This document shows, piece after piece, positions 45,327-54,475 of a stretch of DNA of 64,000 nt. The stretch covers positions 221,328-285,327 of the forward strand of contig NZ_JAZHFS010000003.1 of the NCBI RefSeq assembly GCF_036541405.1. Reading direction: 5' to 3'. The position numbers and the translations under genes were made by a program. A model generated the notes under the pieces. The model ran no database searches, was not told the DNA's origin, and saw nothing but the letters and a program-made list of their open reading frames with translations. This stretch comes from Clostridium_AD frigoriphilum. GTDB lineage: Bacteria; Bacillota; Clostridia; Clostridiales; Clostridiaceae. Positions within the stretch are counted from its first letter, which is position 1, and every line of letters begins with the position of its first letter.

Positions 45327-47249
45327 ATGAATAATAAATTGTCAAAGGGTGCATACGGTGGCGTATCTGGTAAAGATTATGTTCCATACGTTTCAACTGG
45401 TTCTAAATCTGGTGGAAACGTTGTCGTATTAATAATTGGTATTTTTTTAGCTGCTTTGTTCGCGGCATCAACTGCCTATTCAGGTATGAAATCAGGGCTT
45501 ACAGTTGCGGCTGGTATACCCGGATCTATAATAGGTTCAGCATTTATAGCTTTATTTGCTAAGCAAAAGGGTATACTTGGGAAAAATTTATTACAAGGCA
45601 TGTCAAGTGGTGGAGAATCTGTTGCTAGTGGTATAATATTTGTTTTACCTGCAATTCTTTTAATAGGTTCTAAAGTTACTTTCCTCGAAGGTTTGGTTGT
45701 TGGTGTGGGCGGAGTTCTATTCGGTATAGGGATAGCTTCTCTTGTTCACAATTACTTAATGGTTGAAGAACACGGTAAATTAATGTACCCTGAATCAATG
45801 GCTATATCTGAAACACTTGTTGCTTCAGAAGGAACTGGCGAAACCATGAAGTACATGGGAATAGGCTTTGGAATAGGAGGTATTATAACTGTTGTAACTA
45901 GTTCTTTTTTAAATGTAGCTAACAACGTTATAAGTTATGTAAATGAATCTTTCTACAAGTGGAAATTTGAAGTCGAAGTTAATCCTCTATTATTAGGTAT
46001 AGGATTTATAGTCGGCATAGATGTTTCTTTAACTATGTTTGCTGGTTCTATATTATCTAATTTCGGTATTATGCCTTTAATAGGATATTTCATTAATCTT
46101 GGAAGAGATGGAGCAACTGTATGGAATGATCCTAGCGTTGCTATAAATGCTATGCAAGTTAAAGATATAGCAGGTAGTTATGTGAAATATATCGGTGCTG
46201 GTATGATGCTTTCTGGTGGATTTATAGGTGCTATAAAGCTTATACCTACCATAATATCTTCCATAAAGGAGACTATGAATGCTAAGACTTCAAAGGGTGC
46301 TGGTAGTTCATCTGCTGGAAACATTATATTAATTAGTGGTATAGTGATAGCTTTTATAGGAGGATTCATGATATCTGGTGGTAATATATTAATGGCGATA
46401 ACTGCTTCTATTTTATCATTATTCTTATCATTACTATTTGCTATAGTTTCTGGTCGTTTAACAGGTACTATAGGAACTTCAAATCTTCCTGTATCTGGAA
46501 TGACTATAGCTTCTATAGTTGTTGTAACATTATTATTTGTTGTAATGGGATGGAAAAATCCTGCAAACAACAAATCACTACTTTTATTTGGTACATTTAT
46601 AGTTACTGTTATATCTGTAGCAGCTGGTTATTGCCAATCACAAAAAGTTACTTACATAGTAGGTGGCGACAAAAATGAAATGCAAAAATATTATGCTATA
46701 GCTGGTATAGTAGGTGTTGTAGTAGTTATTGGTACTATATTATTACTTTCGAGTAAACTTGCAATGACTGGAGATAACGTTTCGTTTGCATTACCTCAAG
46801 CTAACTTAATGGCAACGTTAACTGCTGGTATAATGTCAGGTAAATTACCTTGGGTTATGGTAATTGCTGGTATTGTTATGGGAATTGTTTTATATATATT
46901 AAAGCTTCCTGTAATGACAATTGCTATAGGATTCTACTTACCGATAGCTACAAATTCTATAATATTAGTAGGCGCGTTAGTTCGTTTATTTATAGAGAAA
47001 ACTTCTAAATCTAAAGAAGAAAAAGAAGTTAAAATTGAAAATGGTATAGGATTATCGTCTGGTCTTGTTGCGGGTGGTTCAATAATTGGACTTATAGGTA
47101 TAATACTTCAAGTATTGAAAGTTATAAAAGGAAATGGACCAAGTGGATTTGCGGCTTCTAATGGAATGGCATTTGTAATATTAGCAGTTCTAGTAATTGC
47201 TACTATAATACCTATAATGAAAAGTAAGGTAAGTAATGCTGAAAAATAA
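45327..47249 (+). CDS. OPT-family oligopeptide transporter
   Basis: Polytopic importer (640 aa, about 14-16 helices) of the oligopeptide transporter family. N-terminal AYGGVSGKDYVPYV, then STAYSGMKSGLTVAAGIPGS and GTGETMKYMGIGFGIGG, are typical of bacterial OPT members. These are thought to carry short peptides, or metal-chelate complexes in plant relatives. AAAGGAGG precedes the start. It overlaps a PqqD-like gene by 14 bases and is followed by a dipeptidase and a dipeptide epimerase, which supports peptide uptake. Confidence 0.92.
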   Translation: MNNKLSKGAYGGVSGKDYVPYVSTGSKSGGNVVVLIIGIFLAALFAASTAYSGMKSGLTVAAGIPGSIIGSAFIALFAKQKGILGKNLLQGMSSGGESVASGIIFVLPAILLIGSKVTFLEGLVVGVGGVLFGIGIASLVHNYLMVEEHGKLMYPESMAISETLVASEGTGETMKYMGIGFGIGGIITVVTSSFLNVANNVISYVNESFYKWKFEVEVNPLLLGIGFIVGIDVSLTMFAGSILSNFGIMPLIGYFINLGRDGATVWNDPSVAINAMQVKDIAGSYVKYIGAGMMLSGGFIGAIKLIPTIISSIKETMNAKTSKGAGSSSAGNIILISGIVIAFIGGFMISGGNILMAITASILSLFLSLLFAIVSGRLTGTIGTSNLPVSGMTIASIVVVTLLFVVMGWKNPANNKSLLLFGTFIVTVISVAAGYCQSQKVTYIVGGDKNEMQKYYAIAGIVGVVVVIGTILLLSSKLAMTGDNVSFALPQANLMATLTAGIMSGKLPWVMVIAGIVMGIVLYILKLPVMTIAIGFYLPIATNSIILVGALVRLFIEKTSKSKEEKEVKIENGIGLSSGLVAGGSIIGLIGIILQVLKVIKGNGPSGFAASNGMAFVILAVLVIATIIPIMKSKVSNAEK

Positions 47250-47586
47250 TGAAGATGTTTTAAATATAATATTTAAAATTTTTGATGATTTAGAGTATGA
47301 AATAAATAAAGAAAATATTGTGACTATACTTGAAAAACAAGATCATAAAGTCCAAAAGTTCTTTAGAAAACTTAATTTCAGGATTCCAGAGTATAAAAAA
47401 ACTTCTTTAGATGAATATGGAAGTTGTGTGTTTTTACAAATAGATGGTAAGAAAACTGTAAAAGATATTGGAGAAAATCTAGAATTAAAGTATGGAGATA
47501 AAGCTCACCCACTTTATGAAAGATTATTGTTGTTCTTAAACCATATCGATGTTAATTGTCACTATATAGAAAAAACAAATGTTTAA
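47236..47586 (+). CDS. PqqD-like small protein coupled to the OPT transporter
   Basis: A 116-residue soluble protein. Residues ~58-110 show the PqqD pattern: YGSCVFLQIDGKKTVKDIGE, then HPLYERLLLFLNHI. PqqD domains are peptide-binding winged helices that present precursor peptides to radical-SAM enzymes, but none is nearby. A role in binding the transported peptide or regulating the transporter is inference. The N-terminal ~55 residues are helical and unassigned. It starts inside the OPT gene, with AAGGTAAGT upstream. Confidence 0.75.
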   Translation: MLKNNEDVLNIIFKIFDDLEYEINKENIVTILEKQDHKVQKFFRKLNFRIPEYKKTSLDEYGSCVFLQIDGKKTVKDIGENLELKYGDKAHPLYERLLLFLNHIDVNCHYIEKTNV

Positions 47587-47632
47587 CGACATTTTAGAAG
47601 TTGTTGCAGTGACCCAGGAGATGATTTAATAC

Positions 47633-47666
47633 AAAAGATGGCACTGCATTGTAGTTGCCATCTTTT
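47633..47666 (+). terminator. Terminator after the OPT-PqqD operon
   Basis: AAAAGATGGCA pairs with TGCCATCTTTT across a 12-base loop. The T residues are within the stem. Confidence 0.7.
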
Positions 47667-47747
47667 GATATTAGTAATCTAGGACATGGTTGAAAAAGAC
47701 AGCTTAGAAAGTTTAAGGTAGAAGAAGAGACGTGTATGCTACAAAAA

Positions 47748-47776
47748 TAGACATGAAAACTATTTAATGTTATAAT
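47748..47776 (+). promoter_or_regulatory. Promoter upstream of pepV
   Basis: TAGACA (47748-47753), 17 bases, then an extended -10 TGTTATAAT (core 47771-47776). Start of transcription is expected near 47783, about 40 bases before a strong terminator. Confidence 0.7.
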
Positions 47777-47822
47777 TTAACTACGGAATAAATAATAGAT
47801 TAAATAATAAATATAAAATATA

Positions 47823-47856
47823 AGTTAAGAGCCGTTATGGCTCTTAACTGTTTTTT
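47823..47856 (+). terminator. Strong terminator hairpin between the promoter and pepV
   Basis: AGTTAAGAGCC pairs with GGCTCTTAACT across GTTAT, followed by GTTTTTT. It lies between the promoter at 47748-47776 and the pepV start, so it acts either as an attenuator or as the end of a short transcript. Confidence 0.85.
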
Positions 47857-47867
47857 AGGAGACATTT

Positions 47868-47942
47868 ATGTTTAATAATAAAAACAAAAATAATCTACTT
47901 AATAGATTATTAAGAGAGGGGAAAGAATATGGAATTAAATAA
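47868..47942 (+). CDS. Candidate 24-residue leader peptide overlapping pepV
   Basis: ATG at 47868 has TAGGAG seven bases upstream and encodes a basic, Asn-rich peptide (MFNNKNKNNLLNRLLREGK, then EYGIK). It ends 14 bases inside the pepV frame, so its translation could couple to pepV or govern access to its ribosome-binding site. It is too short for homology by eye and could be chance. Confidence 0.35.
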   Translation: MFNNKNKNNLLNRLLREGKEYGIK

Positions 47943-49320
47943 ATTAATTGATGGCATGAAAGAGGACATTATTAAATCAACACAAGAAATTATAAAAATT
48001 AAAAGTGTAGAAAGTGAACCTAAACCTGGGATGCCATTTGGTGAGGGTGTAGCTAAATCATTAGAGTGTGCGTTAGGCATTGCAAAGAGATTAGGACTTC
48101 ATACGGTCAATGTAGATGGTTATGTAGGGTATGCAGAATATGGCACCGGTGATGATTATGTTTTGGCACTGGGGCATTTAGATATAGTTCCTGAAGGTGA
48201 TGGATGGATTTACCCACCTTATGGCGCAGAAATTCATGATGGAAAAATGTATGGACGTGGAACTACGGATGATAAAGGACCAATAATGGCAACGCTATTT
48301 GGGTTAAAAGCAATAAAAGATGCAAAATTACCTGTATCTAAGAGAATTAGAGTTTTATTTGGTACTAATGAAGAAACAGGAAGCAAGGAACTTGACCATT
48401 ACTTAGAAAAAGAAAAACCACCAGTTGCTGGTTTTACACCAGATGCGGATTATCCAATAATTAATGGAGAAAAGGGTATAACTATTTTTGATATTGTAAA
48501 AGATTTTAATAACATAAATAAAGGTGAAAACGTTATAAAATATATCAAAGGTGGTCAAGTTTCTAATATGGTACCTGATTATTGTGAAGCAGGAATTATT
48601 TCTACTAATGCTAATGTTATAGTTAAATTATTAAGGACTTTTATAAAAGATACTGATTATAAATTATCAGCAGTGGTTAACACAAATCTTATAATAATTA
48701 AATCTATAGGTGAAGCAGCTCATGGAAGTACACCAGAGTTTGGTAAAAATGCAATAATGCAATTATTACAATTTCTAGGAACCATAAATCTTGACTCAAA
48801 TGATGCATCAGAATTAGTAAAATTTTTAAATGAAAATATAGGGACGGAGACGCATGGTGAATCTTTTGGTGTTTGCCTTGAGGATAAGATTTCAGGAAAG
48901 TTATCATTTAATGTTGGAGTTATAAATATGGATAAGAATTCTGCTACGGTAACATTGAATTTAAGGTATCCTGTAACAAACAAATTGGAGGATATGATGA
49001 CTCCATTTAATGAAAAAATAAAAGGAACTGGATTAAGAGTGGAGAAATTTGTACACCAAGAGCCATTATATTTTCCACCAGATAGTCCAATTATAAAAAC
49101 ACTCCAAAAAGTTTATACTGAGCAAACGGGAAAAGAAGCCACATTGGTATCTATAGGTGGAGGCACTTATGCTAAAGAAATGCCTAATATTGTAGCTTTT
49201 GGACCAATGTTTCCAGGAGAACCAGATACTATTCATAAACAAAATGAATATATTACAATAGATAATTTAATTAAAAATGCTAAAATATATGCCCATGCAT
49301 TGTATGAACTCGCAAAATAA
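47929..49320 (+). CDS. pepV: M20 family dipeptidase PepV
   Basis: Zn-dependent dipeptidase (463 aa) that cleaves a broad range of dipeptides. The metal-binding His-Asp is in LALGHLDIVPEGDGW (His83, Asp85), bridging Asp in MYGRGTTDDKGP, the catalytic Glu pair in GTNEETGS, further Asp in FTPDADYP, and His in the C-terminal PDTIHKQNEYI. The lid domain carries GEAAHGSTPE. AGAGGGG precedes the start. It lies between an OPT importer and a dipeptide epimerase, so it probably hydrolyses imported or murein-derived dipeptides. Confidence 0.94.
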   Translation: MELNKLIDGMKEDIIKSTQEIIKIKSVESEPKPGMPFGEGVAKSLECALGIAKRLGLHTVNVDGYVGYAEYGTGDDYVLALGHLDIVPEGDGWIYPPYGAEIHDGKMYGRGTTDDKGPIMATLFGLKAIKDAKLPVSKRIRVLFGTNEETGSKELDHYLEKEKPPVAGFTPDADYPIINGEKGITIFDIVKDFNNINKGENVIKYIKGGQVSNMVPDYCEAGIISTNANVIVKLLRTFIKDTDYKLSAVVNTNLIIIKSIGEAAHGSTPEFGKNAIMQLLQFLGTINLDSNDASELVKFLNENIGTETHGESFGVCLEDKISGKLSFNVGVINMDKNSATVTLNLRYPVTNKLEDMMTPFNEKIKGTGLRVEKFVHQEPLYFPPDSPIIKTLQKVYTEQTGKEATLVSIGGGTYAKEMPNIVAFGPMFPGEPDTIHKQNEYITIDNLIKNAKIYAHALYELAK

Positions 49321-49373
49321 ATATATACATTATTTCACAAGATATATATCTTAGTAAATAATAAATAACCTTT

Positions 49374-49409
49374 AAACCTATGTCTTATAAAATAAGATAT
49401 AGGTTTTAG
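49374..49409 (+). terminator. Putative terminator after pepV
   Basis: A 14 bp stem (AAACCTATGTCTTA, one G-T pair) with a five-base loop and a poor T-tract. Confidence 0.55.
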
Positions 49410-49591
49410 TATTCTTATAAGGTTGAATTTTATAAAACAAATTAATTGTGAATTTATATAAAGCCATAGAATTAAACTGTACATAGAGGTATAATAGAAT
49501 ATTATACTATAAATAATTTTTATAACATTGTATAAATAAGTTAAACAATATAAAAACTATAAAAAATATAGATTTTTAGCGAGGGATAATT

Positions 49592-50680
49592 ATGAAAATA
49601 CAAGATATTAAGATGGGTAGAATTAGTACTCCGCTGAAACACGGATATAAAGTAGGCAAGAGAATACTTACATTTTCCGATGAGATAGTTATAAAAATGA
49701 TTACTGATACTGGGGAAATAGGTTATGGTAGCGCCGCACCAACACCGTTTATAACTGGAGAAACAGATAATTCAATAATTGGAGCTATAAATTATATTAA
49801 ACCTGAAATTATAGGCTTAGATATTGAAAATATTGAAGAAATTATGAAGGTACTTCATAATTCTATTCACGGTAATAATAGCGCGAAGGCCGCTATTGAT
49901 ATAGCTATATATGATTTGCTTTGCAAGAAATATGGAATACCACTTTACAAATTTTTGGGCGGATATAAGACTTCGTTAACTACAGATCTTACTATAGTAA
50001 ATGATACAGTAGAGCAAATGGTAGGGAAATCTTTAAAAGCTGTAATGGATGGTTATACTTGTTTAAAGGTTAAAGTTGGGAACCATGTGGATTTTGATAT
50101 AGAGAAAGTTAAATCAGTAAGAAAAGCGGTAAGGCGTGGGATAAAGATAAGGGTAGATGCTAACCAAGGCTGGAGACCTAAGGAAGCTGTAAGTATAATT
50201 AGAAAATTTGAAGATATGGGGCTTGATATTGAGTTTGTTGAGCAACCGGTTAATGCCTGGGATATAGATGGACTAAAATATGTTACAGACAATGTTTCTA
50301 CAAAGATTCTTGCAGACGAAGCAGTTTTTGGACCATCAGATGCCTTTAAGATAATTGAAAAAAGAGCAGCAGATCTAATAAGTATAAAACTTATGAAATG
50401 TGGAGGCATTAATAATGCAATAAAGATATATAATATGGCAGAAAATATGGGTATAAGATGCATGATGGGATGTATGTTAGAAAATAGGATAGGCATAACG
50501 GCGGCAGCTAGTTTTGCAGCATCAAAGTCTAACTTGGTTAAAGCGGATTTGGACACTATGTTGTACTTTGATAAGTGTGCAATAGTTGGTGGTGCAGCTG
50601 TAGAAGGTAATACTATAACTATTAACGATTCCCCGGGTCTTGGAATTTCAGATATCATTGGATGGAATGAAATTTCTTAG
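49592..50680 (+). CDS. Dipeptide epimerase (L-Ala-D/L-Glu epimerase type)
   Basis: Enolase-superfamily enzyme (362 aa) of the muconate-lactonising subgroup. Catalytic lysines are in CLKVKVGNH (KxK, ~150-158) and SIKLMKCGGI (~262). Mg ligands are the Asp in RVDANQGW, Glu in VEQPV and Asp in ADEAVFG. This pattern fits L-Ala-D/L-Glu epimerases, which process murein tripeptide-derived dipeptides, although related epimerases act on other dipeptides. The GAGGG ribosome-binding site fits the ATG at 49592. The neighbouring dipeptidase and peptide importer support the role. Confidence 0.9.
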   Translation: MKIQDIKMGRISTPLKHGYKVGKRILTFSDEIVIKMITDTGEIGYGSAAPTPFITGETDNSIIGAINYIKPEIIGLDIENIEEIMKVLHNSIHGNNSAKAAIDIAIYDLLCKKYGIPLYKFLGGYKTSLTTDLTIVNDTVEQMVGKSLKAVMDGYTCLKVKVGNHVDFDIEKVKSVRKAVRRGIKIRVDANQGWRPKEAVSIIRKFEDMGLDIEFVEQPVNAWDIDGLKYVTDNVSTKILADEAVFGPSDAFKIIEKRAADLISIKLMKCGGINNAIKIYNMAENMGIRCMMGCMLENRIGITAAASFAASKSNLVKADLDTMLYFDKCAIVGGAAVEGNTITINDSPGLGISDIIGWNEIS

Positions 50681-50743
50681 ATATATGTATATTTATTTTA
50701 GAGTTAAGTAGATAAAAAATAACAAGCAAATGAGGTGGTAGTT

Positions 50744-52933
50744 TTGAATAATAATGAATATGATATAGAGACTGGTTCGGTGGAAGTCGAATTAAAGAAG
50801 CAGTTAGAGTTCAATATAGAAGAAGATAAATTAAAGTCTGTTGTTGATATTATTAGTGAAGAAATTTTGAAATATATTGAGAAGAGGAAGGAAATCACAA
50901 AATATATTTTAGAATATAGGAAAAAAGTAATTGAAGACTATAGAGATGATGAAGATATGGTAATAGAGTATTTTGATCATGAGATATATGTGAAAGAAGA
51001 AGCGTTTAAAACTATTGATAGAAGACTTAAGGAGTTAACGGCACTTAAAAGCTCTCCTTATTTTGGAAGAATAGATTTTTCTGAAGAAGATTATGGTATA
51101 AATGAAATGTATGTAGGAAGATTTGGGGTTACGCCAGACAATACTTATGAACCTTTAGTAGTAGATTGGAGGGCTCCTGTTGCATCTCTATTTTACACTG
51201 GGTCTCTAGGAGCGGCATTTTATGACGCACCAAAAGAAAAGATAGCAGTTAATATTTTAGCTAAAAGGCAATATATAATAAAGAAAGAAAAGCTTAAAGG
51301 AATGTTTGACTCAGCACTAGATATAAAGGATGAAATACTACAAATGGTGCTTAGTGGGAATGCGGGTGAAAAGCTCAAAGATATAATAATGACAATACAA
51401 AAGGAACAGGATGATTTAATAAGACAACCAAGAACGAAAACTATTGTAGTTGATGGTGTTGCTGGTAGTGGAAAAACAACTATAGCACTTCATAGAGTTG
51501 CATATTTACTTTATAATTATAGGAAAATACTTGAAGATAAGGTTTTAATATTAGGGCCTAATAATGTATTTATAGAGTATATATCAACAGTCTTACCAAG
51601 CCTTGGTGAATCAGGGGTTAAGCAAACAACATTTAGAGACTTTGCTTTTGATATCTTAGAACTTAAAGAAGTAATGAGTCTAAAGGAATACATGGAAAAA
51701 GTACTTAGTGGAGAAAAGGAATTTGCAAAGGACATAACATATAAAAATTCTATAGATTATAAGAATTTTATTGATAGAGCTGTAGAAAAATTGGATAATG
51801 AATATTTTAAGATGGAAGATTTAATTTTTATGGATGAATTAATAGTATCTAAAGAAGATATTAAAGAAATGTTCCACAATGATTATAAAACTATGCCTTT
51901 ATTTAGGCGAAGTAAGAAAATTAGAAGGATTATTTATTCTAAAATTAGTGATGCTAGGGATAAAAAAGTTAGAGAAATACAAAAGGAATATGAAAAGACT
52001 GTTTTTGCTTTGTCTGCGCAGGAAAAGGATTTAAAAATAAATGATTTAGATTTTAATAGAAGACTTAATATTAGAGCAGTCATAAAAGAAGTACTTTTGC
52101 TAAAAAGAAGCCTTACTTGGCTCAATAATGGAAACTGTGTTGAGTTATATAACAATATTAATGGAAATAAAAGATTAACTGAAAATGATTTAGGTGGTAT
52201 CTTATATTTCAAGATTAAGCTTGAAGGAACAAAAGTATCTGAGCAAATAAAACATGTAGTAATAGATGAAGCGCAGGATTATAATGAACTTCAGTTTTTA
52301 GTCATAAAGGAATTAACAGGGTGTAGTTCTTTAACTATAGTTGGAGATAGCAACCAAAGGTTAATACCATTTGATGGAGAATTACCTATGCATGATATGA
52401 AAAATATACTTCCCAATTGTAATGTTCAGGAGTTTAGATTAAATACTAGTTATAGATCTACAAAAGAAATTATGGAGTATGCTAATAAATATTTAGAGGC
52501 TGATCCCATTGTTCCAATAGTAAGAAGTGGTGAACCCGTAAGAGAAATATTAATTTCAAACAGAGATGAATTTAAAAAATTTGTACTAGATAAAATTGAT
52601 GATTTTAAAAATAAAACTTACGAAAATATTGCGATTATATGTAAAGATATAAAAGAATCAGAAGATATATTTGGGCTGATTAATGAAAATACAAATGTTA
52701 AAATTATAGATAAGGAAAATGACATATATCATAGCGGAATTGTAGTGTTACCATCATATTTTGCTAAAGGACTCGAGTTTGATGCAGTAATTATGGTCTT
52801 AGATGAGCCTAAAGATGTCAGTGAGCATAAAGTAGATAATACCTTAAGTGAATATAAACAAGAAGATAAACTTAGGTATGTGATGGCAACTAGAGCATTA
52901 CATGAACTTCAAGTGATTAAGAAAAACTTTTAA
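50744..52933 (+). CDS. HelD-like UvrD/Rep-family ATPase (RNA polymerase recycling factor)
   Basis: Superfamily 1 helicase-like protein (729 aa). An N-terminal coiled-coil arm (~1-110) precedes YFGRIDF and the region LVVDWRAPVASLFY, found in HelD proteins. Walker A is VAGSGKTTIALHRVAYLL, motif II is HVVIDEAQDYNELQF, motif III is LTIVGDSNQRL, then LNTSYRSTKEIMEYAN, and motif VI lies in LRYVMATRALHEL. B. subtilis HelD removes stalled RNA polymerase from DNA. The start is probably the TTG at 50744, eight bases after GAGGTGG; a GTG at 50735 is in frame but lies within that site. Confidence 0.88.
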   Translation: MNNNEYDIETGSVEVELKKQLEFNIEEDKLKSVVDIISEEILKYIEKRKEITKYILEYRKKVIEDYRDDEDMVIEYFDHEIYVKEEAFKTIDRRLKELTALKSSPYFGRIDFSEEDYGINEMYVGRFGVTPDNTYEPLVVDWRAPVASLFYTGSLGAAFYDAPKEKIAVNILAKRQYIIKKEKLKGMFDSALDIKDEILQMVLSGNAGEKLKDIIMTIQKEQDDLIRQPRTKTIVVDGVAGSGKTTIALHRVAYLLYNYRKILEDKVLILGPNNVFIEYISTVLPSLGESGVKQTTFRDFAFDILELKEVMSLKEYMEKVLSGEKEFAKDITYKNSIDYKNFIDRAVEKLDNEYFKMEDLIFMDELIVSKEDIKEMFHNDYKTMPLFRRSKKIRRIIYSKISDARDKKVREIQKEYEKTVFALSAQEKDLKINDLDFNRRLNIRAVIKEVLLLKRSLTWLNNGNCVELYNNINGNKRLTENDLGGILYFKIKLEGTKVSEQIKHVVIDEAQDYNELQFLVIKELTGCSSLTIVGDSNQRLIPFDGELPMHDMKNILPNCNVQEFRLNTSYRSTKEIMEYANKYLEADPIVPIVRSGEPVREILISNRDEFKKFVLDKIDDFKNKTYENIAIICKDIKESEDIFGLINENTNVKIIDKENDIYHSGIVVLPSYFAKGLEFDAVIMVLDEPKDVSEHKVDNTLSEYKQEDKLRYVMATRALHELQVIKKNF

Positions 52934-52938
52934 CTTTT

Positions 52939-53167
52939 TTTCTTAGAGAATGTTAACAAAAGGATATATCACGTAAAATGCGTTTGAACAAGCTTTAGAA
53001 ATTCTTTATTTAATTTATTTGAAGATGCGTTTAAAAAAATACATGTTTGAGCGATAGCGAGTTTGTATTTTTTAGCATCTGTAAATAAATTAAATATTAG
53101 AATTTCTTAGCGAAGCGAAAGCAGTTATAGCGATATATCCTTTTGTTGCTATATCCTCTAAGAAAAG
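52939..53167 (+). repeat. Family B dispersed palindromic repeat, copy 2
   Basis: Homologous along its length to 13872-14100 in the opposite orientation. Terminal inverted repeats of about 30 bases are visible: TCTTAGAGAATGTTAACAAA at the left and, on the opposite strand at the right, TCTTAGAGGATATAGCAACA, both followed by AAAGGATATATC after a small offset. The core holds a hairpin around ACATGTTTGAGCGATAGCG and AGTTTGTATTTTTTAGCATC. It fills the gap between the convergent helD-like and DUF4363 genes. Confidence 0.8.
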
Positions 53168-53195
53168 TTGATAATCTATAATTCGAGGGTACATA

Positions 53196-53561
53196 TTATT
53201 TTGTAAGTTCATCCCAGTTTTCAACCATTTCATTTAATTCAATTAATGTACTAGCTTTATCTTTACTAGCTATAGATCCACGGAGACTAGCAAGGTTTAA
53301 ACTTATATTATACATTTCATCTCTTTCAACACTAAATTGTATGCGGGGAATAACTTTTTTCCATGCAATATCAATACTAGCGATATCTTGTTCAAGTTTA
53401 CTCCAATTTTCAACTTCTGCATGTTTTATGGATAGATTTACAAAAGTGATTACATCTTCTGAAGGATTCTGAGGCTTTTTTAAATAGTTACCCCCAAGCA
53501 TAATTAATACAAAAACTGTTAAAGTAACTATAGGTATAAAGTAAGTTATAAATTTTTTCAT
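53196..53561 (-). CDS. DUF4363 family protein
   Basis: A 121-residue protein with an N-terminal membrane anchor (~5-24) and a helical extracytoplasmic domain. The pattern VENWSKLEQDIASIDIAWKK (~50-70) and a second, related ENWDELTK at the C terminus fit DUF4363, a family found with YetF-like genes in spore-formers. Function is unknown. AAGGAG precedes the start. It lies 23 bases after the YetF-like gene on the same strand, so the two form an operon. Confidence 0.85.
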   Translation of the reverse strand: MKKFITYFIPIVTLTVFVLIMLGGNYLKKPQNPSEDVITFVNLSIKHAEVENWSKLEQDIASIDIAWKKVIPRIQFSVERDEMYNISLNLASLRGSIASKDKASTLIELNEMVENWDELTK

Positions 53562-53584
53562 AGTTTAAGTTACTCCTTTATATT

Positions 53585-54289
53585 TTATTTTTTTGTCTGC
53601 TTTATATGATCGTTATAAAGATCTACATGTAAACCACTTGTTTGATTATATATAGCTAAAAATACTTCAGAGACATCAGTAATATTTTGTTTTTTTAGTT
53701 TGTTCATTAACCATCTTTCATTCCTATTAATAATTATTAAGTTGTTTTGTACAATGCTGCCGTCATGTATGACTTCATAATCAATACAAGCAGCAGAAGT
53801 TTTAATATTTAAATCTTTTGGTGTAACTGGATCACTTTCAGTCTTTTTTAAAATTGATAATTGACCATCTTTCTCGAGTACTGCATAAGCAACATCGTTT
53901 ACGTCAAAAATACCTTTATCTCTTAACTGTGCTAGAAGGTCACCTATGGTATAACGGTATTTTTTCATTGACTCCTCTAGTATTTTTCCATTTGTTATAA
54001 TAATGGAAGGCTCCCCATCTAAAAATTTTTCGGCAGTCTTTGATTTGATGGTTATCAATTGAAGGATAAGGCATAAGACAGTCCAGGTAATTAAGCCTAC
54101 CCAGTGAGGCCAAGCTCTACTAGTTAAATCTGTAGTTAAAGTAGAAGCTGTGGAACCTATAGTTATACCAACTACATAATCAAAAAAAGTTAGCTGACTA
54201 ACTTGTTGTTTTCCGAGAACACGAGTAAATATCAATAACGTAAAAAAGCCGATGACTCCTCTTACAAGAACCATTAGACCTTCATTCAT
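53585..54289 (-). CDS. YetF-like DUF421 membrane protein
   Basis: 234 aa. Three N-terminal membrane helices (~5-80) precede a cytoplasmic DUF421 domain with FLDGEPSIIITNGKILEE and TIGDLLAQLRDKGIFDVNDV, then YAVLEKDGQLSILKK, all typical of YetF proteins. The family occurs in spore-formers, and YetF and its relatives are linked to spore properties in some species; molecular function is uncertain. It has AAGAAGG upstream of the ATG and is transcribed leftward with the DUF4363 gene. Confidence 0.9.
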   Translation of the reverse strand: MNEGLMVLVRGVIGFFTLLIFTRVLGKQQVSQLTFFDYVVGITIGSTASTLTTDLTSRAWPHWVGLITWTVLCLILQLITIKSKTAEKFLDGEPSIIITNGKILEESMKKYRYTIGDLLAQLRDKGIFDVNDVAYAVLEKDGQLSILKKTESDPVTPKDLNIKTSAACIDYEVIHDGSIVQNNLIIINRNERWLMNKLKKQNITDVSEVFLAIYNQTSGLHVDLYNDHIKQTKK

Positions 54290-54440
54290 AATAACACCTT
54301 CTTTAGTAGTAGTATCTCCATATTTATAATTTGTATTTATGTAGAAATTATAATTATTATTGTGATATAAAATTAGAAAGCGCGATTGATGAGGAGTATT
54401 TTACCAAGTAAAATTATTTTTAAAAAATCATAAAATACTA

Positions 54441-54468
54441 TTGAATTTTAATTTAATTCTGATATAAT
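54441..54468 (+). promoter_or_regulatory. Promoter of the probable 6S RNA
   Basis: TTGAAT (54441-54446), 16 bases, then TATAAT (54463-54468). Transcription would start near 54475. Confidence 0.65.
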
Positions 54469-54475
54469 AAAATTA

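Noticed and set aside
50053..50658. A 201-codon minus-strand reading frame
   Set aside because: It lies fully inside the dipeptide epimerase gene, has no ribosome-binding site and encodes a Ser/Ile-rich antisense composition.
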